NCBI GenBank assembly: GCA_004369085.1
Contig: ML210213.1
Coordinates: 10,539 to 74,538 of the forward strand
Source of the DNA: Coprinopsis marcescibilis
Lineage: Eukaryota; Basidiomycota; Agaricomycetes; Agaricales; Psathyrellaceae
Length of the DNA stretch: 64,000 nt
Direction of reading: 5' to 3'
Part shown: one piece after another, positions 48,512 through 58,940 of the stretch
Layout of the letters: each line of letters begins with the position of its first letter
Numbering within the stretch: position 1 is the first letter of the stretch
Notes under the pieces: generated by a model
What the model was told of the DNA's origin: nothing
What the model saw: the letters and a program-made list of their open reading frames with translations, nothing else
Databases searched by the model: none
Made by a program: the position numbers and the translations under genes

Positions 48512-50071
48512 TGTGAGATGGGATTAAGATCCGCTTGGGAGAGGCACAGTTATGTATGAGGAGCCTGGGGAGGAAAAGATCCGAGATGACATCTCCAAGC
48601 GGAGAAGAACGCAAGGCCCCTGGATGTGGATACAAGGGGGAGGCTATCTGAATCATGTCTCGCACCCCACGCGCCTCGCTATCGAAGAATCATCGAGCTG
48701 TCGGCTTCGGTCTGAACTATTCCTGTACCTCAGGTCAAACTATAGGCTGGAGATACTAGGAGCGCGAGTGTTTACTTACCGGAGAACCAGAGTATAAATG
48801 GAGCCTTTGATATTTCTACGTGAATTGCATTGAAAACGCGACGAATTCAGTCGGGTTTGAAGCGAACATGACCTACGAAGGTACCGTCCGTGCATTTCGC
48901 TTGGCGTCCTTGAGCGTCGGACACGCACCACAGCTAAATCCTAGGTCACACAAAATGGTTTGCACGTCCGTATATGGCCGGCTAAATTGTTGAAGCGGGT
49001 AGGTTAGCGTGAAATGGATTGGAATGTTCGTAACAATGGAGGGCTCGGGCGGATCTGAATTATGTGCACCATTCATTAGTACAGCAGTTGCACAAGTGGG
49101 CACCGGTCACCACTCACATGGAATTTCTGGGCCTGATCCCATAGTACTCTGGTAGATATCAGTGACCCGCCGAGCAAAGAATATCGGGGCAGTGGCAAAC
49201 TGCATCAAGACGAGGGAGTCAAGACGTCCTAGGCAAATTTGGAGGCTCGGGAAGACCAAAACTTTGCATTTTCAAGAACCTGTCGCTTCCAAAGTAGTTT
49301 CTCGGATACCCATGTGCACCTGAAGAGCTGAAAATCCTTTTGCGCAGAATTGGTTTGACAACCGTGAGTGCCAGCCACTGACCCGGGGCCCTGCCAAACT
49401 TGAGGATCCCGGGGCCAATAGCTTTACATTCAAGCAAGCACAAATCGCTTCATACCGCCAAAGGCTTTGAACCGTCGCAGACTCGATGCTAGCCTAGCAC
49501 AGTTTCAATTGTTTGAAGCAAACCAAAAGAGGAACTCACTAGGGAAAATTTGCAGATGGCAGTAGTATTATATCGCCTTTGTCCACATGTAAAGTTGTCT
49601 AACTTTAACTGGGCCGCCGTGCGCTTAGGCATGCCATTGGAGCTGCTACCCAGCATTGTTTCGCGATTGCTCCGATTACCCGCAGAACCTTTGAGGAGAA
49701 TATCTTACGCTAATATGGAACTTCCGTTCATTCACGTCGACTCCACTCCTATGTGTACCTTATCTAATCTCAGATATACCCTAATCTAATCGTATAATCT
49801 ATCCCACGGACAACTTCGAGAAGGTAAGCCCCGTATCAACATTAACTTGCACCGAATAAACAGACGACCTTCAGGATTTCAACTACCATTGGATTCCAGC
49901 TAGTTTCAACTGTGGGCCTGTGCCACTCCGGTGCTTGGTCGATGGCATTCACATCAATCAAACATACGGAAGTCATCAAACTTACCGACCATTGTCCTCG
50001 ATCCAAGCGCGTGGGTATATATACCCAGCGCTCGCCCTCAGAGGCTTTCTTCCTTACAAGCATCTTCCACA
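48512..50071. other. Intergenic region
   Basis: P450 promoter at the left and F-box promoter at the right (TATA-like TATATATAC near 50016-50024). One low-confidence minus-strand coding fragment lies at 48890-49224. Nothing else is supported. Confidence 0.5.
48890..49224 (-). CDS. Hypothetical protein fragment
   Basis: Two putative exons join in frame over a GT-AG intron of about 63 bp. The first reads LMQFATAPIFFARRVTDIYQ followed by STMGSGPEIPY. The second reads PPEPSIVTNIPIHFTLTYPL, then SRPYTDVQTILCDLGFSCGA, ending KRNARTVPS at a TAG. The sequence is protein-like, but no start exon or family is recognised. It may be the 3' part of a gene whose 5' exons lie around 49250-49450. Confidence 0.3.
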
Positions 50072-51178
50072 ATGGCCAGCATCGAAGCACTCCCCACAGA
50101 GCTCCTCTCAGCAATTTTCACGCTGTCTATCAACTCGACTCTGGCAGCAACCAGGCCTACTAGCAAGGAATTCTATCTACCTTCTCTCACGACAAGCTAC
50201 GACACAGTGAGGAATATATCCACGACATGCACAAGCTGGAGGCGCATATCGTGCTCTCTGAAAGACCTTTGGACTAGAGTTCACTTGGATACTGCAATGG
50301 AAATCAGTGCTGAGGCCATCCAAGATTTACATGCGGTATTCGCGAGATCGAATACTCGGTCGCTCCATTTCGACTTCACTGGTCCTTCAGGGCGGTCTAA
50401 CATTATCAACAACGCAAAAAAATGGGCCTCTCTCATATCGTCAGACGCTGCCAACCGTTGCAAATCTTTACGGATCGCTTGCAGCTCGGAAGACGCTGAA
50501 CTCGTGTTGAAGCTTTTGTCGCGCTACGGTCCCCCGAAGCGTCTCCAATGCGTGCACATTATTCAAGAATCTGGTTCGCCTACTATCGATCTCTCTTTAG
50601 TCGACTATACACGTCTACAGCTCTTATCTGTCCGAGGAGATGGTGTGTTACCGGTCGGGCTTCCACATTGGGGATTGGACAATGTGGTCCTTCAGGACGT
50701 TTCTATTTCACAAAGAGAGCTAAGGATGTTGATCACGGCTGTTGCTGTCCGACACCTTACCCTGCGAAGGGTACAAGTTCCCCCTGGCCTTGACTTTGAC
50801 ACGGCGACACCAGACGACTATGCTGAGTGGCTCGACTATTATGCCAGCCATGCCCGGCTCGAATACCTTGAACTTGACGATATAATCGACGAGTTTCCCA
50901 CTACCAGCAGCCCAAACCTCAACCACGCTTCATTTGCTAGACACATCCTGATTCCATACACTGCGAGAACTCTTAAGCGTGTCAAACTCACCAATGTGTC
51001 CACGGTGATGGGAAATGGACTGGCTTCTCTCTGGGACCAGCCATTGCTGGCATATCCCGAAGTGAAACGCGTTGTGATAAGGTTCAAAGACGAAAATTCG
51101 ACGGCCAGTCTGAGAAATGCGCAAATTGACTTCGCAGATGTTACGAAGCGTGTGTTCCCTCGAGCTCATCTGCTGTAG
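50072..51178 (+). CDS. F-box-like protein
   Basis: A single-exon frame of 368 residues from ATG 50072, chosen over the upstream in-frame codon at 49931 because a TATA-like element lies at 50016-50024. It starts MASIEALPTELLSAIFTLSI, a typical F-box N-terminus, and the box continues with VRNISTTCTSWRRISCSLKD and LWTRVHLDT. The C-terminal part has irregular LRR-like strands (RLQLLSVRGDGVLPVGLP, VRHLTLRRVQVPPGLDF, LEYLELDDIIDEFPTT) and ends at 51178. Probably an SCF ubiquitin-ligase substrate adaptor. Target unknown. Confidence 0.75.
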   Translation: MASIEALPTELLSAIFTLSINSTLAATRPTSKEFYLPSLTTSYDTVRNISTTCTSWRRISCSLKDLWTRVHLDTAMEISAEAIQDLHAVFARSNTRSLHFDFTGPSGRSNIINNAKKWASLISSDAANRCKSLRIACSSEDAELVLKLLSRYGPPKRLQCVHIIQESGSPTIDLSLVDYTRLQLLSVRGDGVLPVGLPHWGLDNVVLQDVSISQRELRMLITAVAVRHLTLRRVQVPPGLDFDTATPDDYAEWLDYYASHARLEYLELDDIIDEFPTTSSPNLNHASFARHILIPYTARTLKRVKLTNVSTVMGNGLASLWDQPLLAYPEVKRVVIRFKDENSTASLRNAQIDFADVTKRVFPRAHLL

Positions 51179-51249
51179 GAATGATGAACCTGGCTCACGG
51201 GATTACATATACAGATACACAGGTAGAATTACTTTACAACATCAGGAGT

Positions 51250-53932
51250 TTAATTAGAACCTTCTCTGCGCCTTTCCCGTCTGCACTTGCAGATATGGTT
51301 AAATAAACACATTAATTGTAACTCCCCCGTGGAAGATCCCCACGGATCTTGCGACATTACTTTCCTGGTAATTTCGACGGCCTCAGAGCTCGGACCGCAG
51401 GCCAGCTCGTAGTTCCCTAGCTTTGCATAACACAGTGCCCATTGCCTGAGCAACCTTGCCAGATTTCCTAGGCGTCTATCGGGAAATAGGTGGGTTTGAG
51501 GTACCGAAGTCACCTGAATGAGATATGTTGTTATTTCCTCCAAGATGCCGGCCTCTTCTGTATAACACTCAGAGATGTCCAATTCATGACAAATGATCAT
51601 GAACAATTCGGCCAAATCCGATGGTAGGTTGGGATCGAACGTTTTACCCAGGTTCACTGGTGATGCAGTTTGGATGGCCAATCCTTCTCGTGCAACAGAA
51701 ATAGCTTTTCCTAGCTGCTTAAACTCCAGTAAGAACCCTGCGTACGTGATGAGAGAGTGCGTAAGCTGATCTTGCTTTCTGTTTCCCAGCTGGCGCCAAA
51801 TACCGATGGATTCTTCGATTGCAAGTATCGCATCGTCGTATCGTTTATCGGCAGCGTAGAAAGAGGCCATTCTTTGGAGAAGTCCTGATATCGTGTCCAG
51901 CTCCGATTCATATGCTTCAAGTTTCAAGTCCTCCTTGGCCGAAAGTGAGCGGCGAATTTGAATGACCTTCCCGACTGCAAAGGCAGCCTCCGCATACCGG
52001 CCGCAAGCGTTGTACGCGATAAAGAGGTTATGGAAACTGTCCCTGAGACTGAGCTCGATGGTTGGGCTGGTACGTGCTGCCGCCAACCTGGCTTGAATCT
52101 CTGCAGCGGCTTCGCCAAATTCGATCGCCTTGGTATGGTTGCCGAGGCATTCATGATACAGAGCGAGGTCGTAAAGCGAAGTCGCAAGGGTAGACTCGTA
52201 GGTTTTTGGATCCTGTGACACCAAGTCCCGACGAAGTGGGACAACTTCCTCGACAGCTTCTATAGCGTCGTGATATCGGTGGCACCAATAATAAGCGATC
52301 GATAAGCTGTCGAGGGAGTCGCACAGATTTCTTTGGTACTGGTGGTCCATAGAGAGCAGTGTGCGAGTCAGCGCCACAGCCTCCCTCCGCATATCAATCG
52401 CCTTGTCTCTTTGGGATAGCTTTTCCAAAGCTGTGGCGCGGTCCTCGAGTACCATTGGGAGTTCTGTTTGATAGGACAAGGTGTTGGGTTCCAGGGCAAT
52501 GACTCTACGATAGACCTCGGTAGTTTCAGAAAGAGCCTTTTCAGCACCCGAGTACCGCTCGCAGGCTGAAAGCGACGTTGCTAGCACGTGAAGGCACACT
52601 GCAAGGTCGGGTTCGTACTTGTTTGCGTCCACATTGACCAATTTGCGGCACGCCTCCACGGCCTCTGTCGCCACCTCAACCGCCGATTTGTAGCCGTTCT
52701 TGGAAAGAGTGCTTGCGAGAGTGCGAAGCATCTTGACGAGCGTTGGTAGAAACCTGTCTTCGTCCACCGTCATCAGCTCCCGAGAAATCTTGATCCCTTC
52801 TTGAGCGATTTCTAGCATGCTTTCGTATCGGCTCAGGGAATAGAGACAGATTGCGTGCATGCGCATAGCAAGCGCAAGCGCTTCTCTGGCCCCGGAGTCT
52901 TGTGTAACTTCGCAGATCTGCTGGCGTAGCTGTACAGCATGTTCAATGATAAGAACTGCTTCTTGAGACCGGCAGCACTCATCGAGGCAGGTTGCCATGG
53001 AGAATAGGCACTGAGCTAGTGGCTCGGCCCACGATGGAAACAAGGTCGTCAGTTTGGAGCCTGGCGGGGATATTGACTGTTAATAAGAATTGTCAGTACG
53101 TATATGCTGCCACACGGTGTGAGTCGATTCTTACCTGAACGAGTGCTTGTAGATCGGGAACAACTTCTCCCAGCGATGCAGTAACCTCCAGAAAGCTTCG
53201 AATGTTCGGGAAGAGGATTTCGGTTACAAGCGTTACATGTGACTTTTGAAACAAATCGGAGGGGATGGCGAGCAAGTGGTGGAGAAGGAATTTGCAGCTG
53301 TACCATAGTGGCTCTACGATATCGCCCTTCTTGAGAAGCGGAATGCCCGGGACGTGGAAGATGTCCCATTCTCCCTCTGTGTAGCCTAGTATTGGGACGT
53401 TTGTTTTGTTGAGCTGCTTGCCGATAGTGAGGAGTAGCAGGCGTCCAAGGTCGAGGTTCTGTTTCTTCGAGTCAATTCTATACGGAGAAGGGGCTCTGGA
53501 GGTAAGATATATCTTGATGGAGTCATTGATGAGTCGAATGGGCTTGTGTATGTCGGTTGAGTCTTGATTTAGGAGAAAGGGTCCCATTCGGGTACATATC
53601 GCCTGTACTGACGCTATGTCGAGGCCTTCGTGCCCATCATATATCGAGACAATTGCAGCGGGCGAGAGCGGTTCTTTGAGGGTGACAATCGCTCCAACGA
53701 CGGTATGGTATAACTCGATTAAGTCAGAATTGGGTCCTATGTGTGTCGCAAGAACACGATCATAGAGCGTCTCCATCTTTGTTTCAGCATCTACGTCTCC
53801 TTCGAGACACTCATTCGATGATCCATCCGCAGCAAACGAGGATAGAGAAGCTGTCTGCGGGAGTCGTGCGCCTGTCGCATACTCCCAGAGAAAGGGCTCC
53901 GCCGCCTCAAAAGAATTAATCCCACTCGTCAT
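51250..53932 (-). CDS. NLR-derived protein: post-NACHT module plus TPR array, lacking the P-loop (paralogue 1)
   Basis: Two exons: 53932-53135 and 53076-51250, with a 58-bp GT-AG intron. The N-terminal 266 residues (MTSGINSFEAAEPFLWEYAT onward) match the region that follows the ATPase in fungal NACHT-type STAND proteins: LYDRVLATHIGPNSDLIELY, VVGAIVTLKEPLSPAAIVSI, CTRMGPFLLNQDS, IRLINDSIKIYLTSRAPSPY, LGYTEGEWDIFHVPGIPLL and SFLEVTASLGEVVPDL. About 600 residues of degenerate TPR follow (AVLIIEHAVQLRQQICE, AIDMRREAVALTRTLL, AIEAVEEVVPLRRDLVS, AILAIEESIGIWRQLG). No Walker A or Walker B motif is seen, and upstream DNA is occupied by the ChaC gene. It could be a truncated receptor, a decoy or adaptor, or a 5'-decayed NLR. 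Confidence 0.7.
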
Positions 53933-54451
53933 CGCGTTGGTTTCTGCAGTTTACAACGCCATTAAGGAGATGCAGACTGGAAGAAATATTCCGCCACTTA
54001 CCTGACTCTGAGGTTTCGACGTCCACTTTAGCGTTCACGAGATTTCCGGATATTCGTATTGAATTCCGCGTTCTGCTCAACGTAACCACGCCAGGTGAAC
54101 AGGTTCTTAAGTGGGATATCGAGGTGATGAGTTTCAAGAAGAAGTAAGATCGATAGGAGTGGGTACAGATTTCGAGACTTGCAGTAGACGATGAAGCACT
54201 GAAATGTGGAAGCTATGTAGGTTTACGGGCGTGTGGGAGTTTGATGACACATTGCCGCATTACTTTCGAGTACGGCTTGGACCTGACATGAAGAGTTCAA
54301 AACGGCGCTTCAGATGGTTATCTTCCGGAATCTGCTGTCGAAATAAGCACGCAAAAATCAATCGTCTTGATTATTAGCGTCGAAAACAGAGGTGTTCTAT
54401 AAGGCTGAGAATTGCGGAATCCATTATATTGACCGTTTACCACACGGGTCA

Positions 54452-55660
54452 CTATGTACTTCCCAAATCCAACCTTTTCACCATGTCCTATTGGAGACCA
54501 TGTGAGCAATAATTCAACTTACAAATTGGTAGTAGTTGTGCTTACCTCCAACGTAAAAAGATGCGAATCAAACGAATTGGGTGACAATTCTCGTACCGCC
54601 TCTGCTAGTTTATACAGATACTCCTTATTGGGACCCGATGGGCCAACAGAGCGCCAGATTCGATCAGAGAGATCACCCAAGGGTTCAGAACCGACTAAAA
54701 ATCATAGTTAGCATTTGTACCATCTAAAAGAAGCATTGTACGGACTGAAAGACGGATTGTCATCTCGTCCAACATAGCACTTCATTGCGTCAGAGCCAGA
54801 GATACTTCTTTCCATAATAGAAAAAACACACAAAAGCCTGGACAAATCGAATTGAGCTAACTCGTCGCATTATGATTATGTGGAGTAGCGAAGGACTCAC
54901 GTCGTGAATGATGATAGTATCCTTTCCATTAGCATCTACACCGTACACGTCCAGTGTCTCTAACGTGTACCCGTCCTAAAGAAAGAGCAATGCCTGTTTA
55001 CGATCTTGTAGATGTGAGTACTGCTGGGACAAACCTTCTCTCTATAGTCTATTTCAAGGTGTGCGTCAACGTCAACAGGCGGACTAAAAAGCCAGAGCGG
55101 AACACATACCTAGATAATCGCGCACTTCAGCCACGTAAGCTGGATCAATTGTGTAGGCAACTCCTGTATATCATGTAAGTGTCTTTGACGTAGATTCAGA
55201 TTTCTACAAACCCCAAACGGTATCTTCATCTGGGAAAGCGTCCTACCTGACGTGTGAGTACTGGGTCCCGGTAAATGCAGATGAGGCCCACCGATTGCGA
55301 GATTTTGTCCCAGTCTCTCTTGTGAACCAAGGTGACCACTCGTCCAGGACTCTAAATTTAAATGTAAGATACTTGAGCGGTGCAGTGCGGCAGCAGCTGT
55401 TCTTCCTGACCTCTGGAGTTCCCCGATGATCGTGCGATTTCTGGGAGAATCTCCGTACATAGCCCTTCAGGAAACCTGGAGCTATGGAAGCTTGATAAGC
55501 CTCGAGTTAACGGAGCTTCGAGATTCGTACTCTGCGCAATGACATGCGGTGGTGGCTGTAGATCCTGTCAGTTAAAGCGTCCTAGAGCTCTGGCAAACGG
55601 AAATACCTTGAATATCAGAGATCCGTATCCAAAAACGATGAAAGGACTTTCAGATGTCAT
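54452..55660 (-). CDS. GCG1: ChaC-type glutathione-specific gamma-glutamylcyclotransferase
   Basis: Converts cytosolic glutathione to 5-oxoproline and Cys-Gly. No long frame exists, because the gene is cut into very short exons, but these join well. ATG 55660 gives MTSESPFIVFGYGSLIFK, with the YGSL substrate loop. Then PPPHVIAQ (25-nt exon), TPGFLKGYVRRFSQKSHDH, RGTPESPGRVVTLVHKRDWD, DEDTVWGVAYTIDPAYVAEV, DGYTLETLDVYGVDANGKD, CYVGRDDNPSFIGSEPLGDL, SDRIWRSVGPSGPNKEYLYK and AEAVRELSPNSFDSHLFTLE. It ends DMVKRLDLGST with stop at 54452. This order and spacing are those of ChaC/GCG1. The join around 55000-55120 (between VRDYL and DGYTLE) is uncertain. Family knowledge fixes the reaction. Confidence 0.8.
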
Positions 55661-56573
55661 CCCAGGATGAAATCGTTAGTCAAGCCTTGAAGCAAGGAAA
55701 TCGGCTACCCTTGCGAATTATGATATTTGATGCCGGGTTTGATCCGGCATTTCGGAGTAGGAATATCGCCCAGAAAAAAAAAAAAAATTCGACTGTTCGT
55801 TGGCTCTGCCAGTTCCCTGGGGAAGAGCGAGAAAGAGTATGGAGAAAGGATCTTGAATGAAAAGAATGAATACGTATGTGACAAATATCCTTTTCTAAGG
55901 AAACACGCTGGCTGGGGTAGCTTCTACAGGACGAATGAGAGCCCATTTGGGACGCGATATTTGACGGTCGAATGGTGAATGTTCGTGGCTCAATTGCAAG
56001 GGGCAAATGCCTCTGCTAGCCACCCTAGAGCAATTCAGACGCAAAAAGGTCGCCTAGATATATGGGACCTCAAAGTGCGCTTCCAAATTCGAAGACATAT
56101 ATCATCAAAGATCGCGCTCTTCTGCTGAGATGCTTCCCCCAAAAGAAAGTTGTAATTGGCGATATATGGAGGATCTAGCCTTGGATAATCAGACTCTGAT
56201 GTAGTAAGGTCAGGCACTTATCACAAGACGAGCGATAGTCTATACACACCAGGTTTCTACAACGAGCTCAAGACGCTTTCCACCTGCCCACTCCCCTGCT
56301 TTTCCTGAAAGCCCTTTCCCTCTTTCCACTGATGGATCCCGCGGCTTTGAAATGCATTTTGTATTGGCAAAGAGGACACACGCAGTCGCCATGCACAAGA
56401 AATCCGAATCAATCCTGTCCGACAGAACCGGGGTAAACATGCTAAGGCCCAAACACTAACTGCAGACTGGAATGAGCGAGCTTGAAACCTATTAAGTCAG
56501 AATAAATTATCATGATACTAAATGATCTACGTACATGCCATGTCAGACGCTGGTAGAATACACAGGTATGGAC
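55661..56573. other. Intergenic region
   Basis: ChaC promoter (a 13-A run near 55775) and 3' flank of the TRM2 gene. Short frames only, none supported. Confidence 0.55.
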
Positions 56574-58475
56574 CTAAGAAGCCCGACGAAGCACTGCTAC
56601 ACTCTCCACGTGTGCAGTCTGGGGGAAAAGGTCGAACCCTCGCACGCTTTCCAGGATGTATTTGGGCCCCTTGCCCGTTCTGCCAGCCTCCATGATCTGC
56701 CCAACGTCCCTCGCCTGAGTGTGGACGTTACAGCTCACATAAACAACGGACTTGGGACCAAACTCCAAGAGCTGCTTTATGAAAAACTCATCGCAGCCCT
56801 TCCTTGGGGGATCGATCAACACCGCAGTCTGGTCTTTGGGGAAGTCGGCTACCACAGCAAATATCTCGCCTGCGTTGCCCGCACGGAAGGATATCTTGTC
56901 CGTCGAGATGTTGTTGAGCTCGGCGTTTCGAGTAGCGCAACGGATCGAGTCCGGAGACAACTCGATTCCAGCGACCTTCTGGAAGGATGGGGAGAGGACA
57001 ATGCCAAACAGGCCAGCCCCGCAGTAGGTATCGACGAGATGGGTGAGGTCTGAGGGTGTGGTGGCGATTGGTGGGAAGATTGCATCCCTCACGTAGTCGG
57101 TGAGGGGAAGGAGGACAGAGTTATTGTTTTGGAAAAAGGAGCCGCCAATGTATTCGAATATCCAGTCGCCCACTCGTTCTCGAACCATGTCTTTCTGCCC
57201 TGTCACACATACGTGCTTGTTGAAGGCGTCAGAAAGACGGTCCACAGGGTCAACAAAAGTGTCAAGAGAGTCTCGGAACAGCAGCGAGACACCTTTTTTG
57301 TACGTGTGGATTTTTCTGTACAATGGGAGGTCAGCAGAAGGAAGGCTTCGACGACAGCATGAGACCTACTTTATCACGTCCTCGCGAGTTTCCTTCATTT
57401 GATCGTTGATGATAGGCGTGGCTATTGGACAATCTTCAATGTCCAGGACTTTTTGTGTCCCAACTCGATTGAACCCAATGTTCAACCAGTCGGGTTTGCT
57501 CGTAGGCGGTTTAAGGGATGTGTTGCGGAGGTGTTTCGGCGGGGCCTCGAAATGGGGAGTCAACTTGGTACGGTATTGGTACTGCAGGGGTGAGGGCGCT
57601 GTCGACAGAACCTCTGGCATTTCTTCGTTGGAGAGGTCTGCACGAGATGTAAGGCAGGGTGTTACTGCGAATAGCTATGACATACTCGAATAGTTCTGGA
57701 ACGCTTTGACGACCACGTTCCGTTTAAAGTCCAGTTGCGTTTCGTATGACAGCATCTGGTATTGGCATCCTCCACACGTGCCAAAGTACTTGCACTGGAT
57801 CCTCGAACTATCTCGCAACTCTGAGTTGGGCGTAATGACCTCCAGCAAGTCACCAAGTGAGTGGAGTCGTCCGTGTCGGTATATCCGTGCCCTGATTCTC
57901 TCGTTTGGTAGGGTAAGAGGGACAATTACTGTCCATTTCTGTGACGAATCTGTAGAAACAGCAATTCCATCGCCTACAAAAATGTCAGAACAATGTCCCA
58001 GTGTACTGGTCACACAACGCGCACCATTCGAGCCCAGGACTTTTACCTCCAGTTCCACCTCTTGCTGGAACGCAAAAGGACTATCGTAAGCCTTTTCTTC
58101 TCTGATCAGGCCTTCCACGACGTCGCTTCCCAGCACAGCGACGATATCCTTCCATAAAACATCATCCGACGAACATGGTTCAGGAAATTTTTCGAGCTCC
58201 CGTTTTCTCCTAGCTTCCCGCTTTCTTTCTCGCTTCACAGATACGAACTTCTTGTTCTCGACTTCCAGAATATTGATTACTTCTGTGCGCGGCCGTTTTG
58301 AAGCCGGCAATTCCTGCTCGGAATCAGACAAATTGCGCACCTGCCCGACCCGTTCCTGTTCAGCCATTGAAGTCATCGAAGTTCTGAAATCCCGAGTAAA
58401 CGCGCGCAGGTTGCTGTATTTGAACCTTTGAGAAAGCAGGTTCAATTGCCGGGGAATTATGAAGGAAAAATGCAT
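56574..58475 (-). CDS. TRM2: tRNA (uracil-54-C5)-methyltransferase TRM2
   Basis: Makes 5-methyluridine-54 (ribothymidine) in tRNA with S-adenosylmethionine. The open frame starts at ATG 58475 (MHFSFIIPRQLNLLSQRF). This first stretch is basic and hydrophobic and may be a mitochondrial presequence, with internal starts at MTSMAEQERV. A lysine-rich segment and OB/TRAM-like region follow (VKVLGSNGDGIAVSTDSSQ, VPLTLPNERIRARIYRHGRL), then a Cys cluster YFGTCGGCQYQML. The SAM domain has DTYCGAGLFGIVLSP, GIELSPDSIRCATRNAELN and AVLIDPPRKGCDEFF. The catalytic Cys is in VVYVSCNVHTQARDVG. It ends HVESVAVLRRAS. Introns of about 50 bp are removed; one (about 57975-58025) is in frame. All signature residues of the TrmA/RlmD family are present. 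Confidence 0.92.
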
Positions 58476-58940
58476 AGCCAGTCACAATTCTCCAATTGCT
58501 CCGCCAAGGATGGGTCGGGATATTCCGAGGCGGAGATATAATTTAAACAAACACGTTCAGGATCCGCTTGATGAGTTAGTCTTGCCGATTCTCGGCGAAC
58601 CAAACATATTCCTCTTTTCCTTGTTTCTCCCTTCCATTACTGATTGGTATTCGCTTGTACATCGGCGAGTCTGACTGACCTGCATAGAACCTGGATCAAG
58701 ACAACAGTCCATTGCTAATAATCCGATTTTCTTCGCTCTGCTGATAGCCTGGCAGACTTGGATACTTCTGTACAAGTGTCTGCGGCACAGCCTCGAATAG
58801 TAGGCTTTATGGCAGTTGTCTCCCATCGACGGCACCGTCACGGTGACATCTACAGCAAATCGACGGTGCTGTCTGTCCACGTTGTTGACCTTTATCATTC
58901 TACTCCCACGTAGGAGAGTCGATTTCGTGGTTCAACTCAC
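58476..58940. promoter_or_regulatory. Divergent promoter region (TRM2 and TPR paralogue 2)
   Basis: 465 bp separate the two start codons. No TATA box is obvious and no coding exon is seen. Confidence 0.45.
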
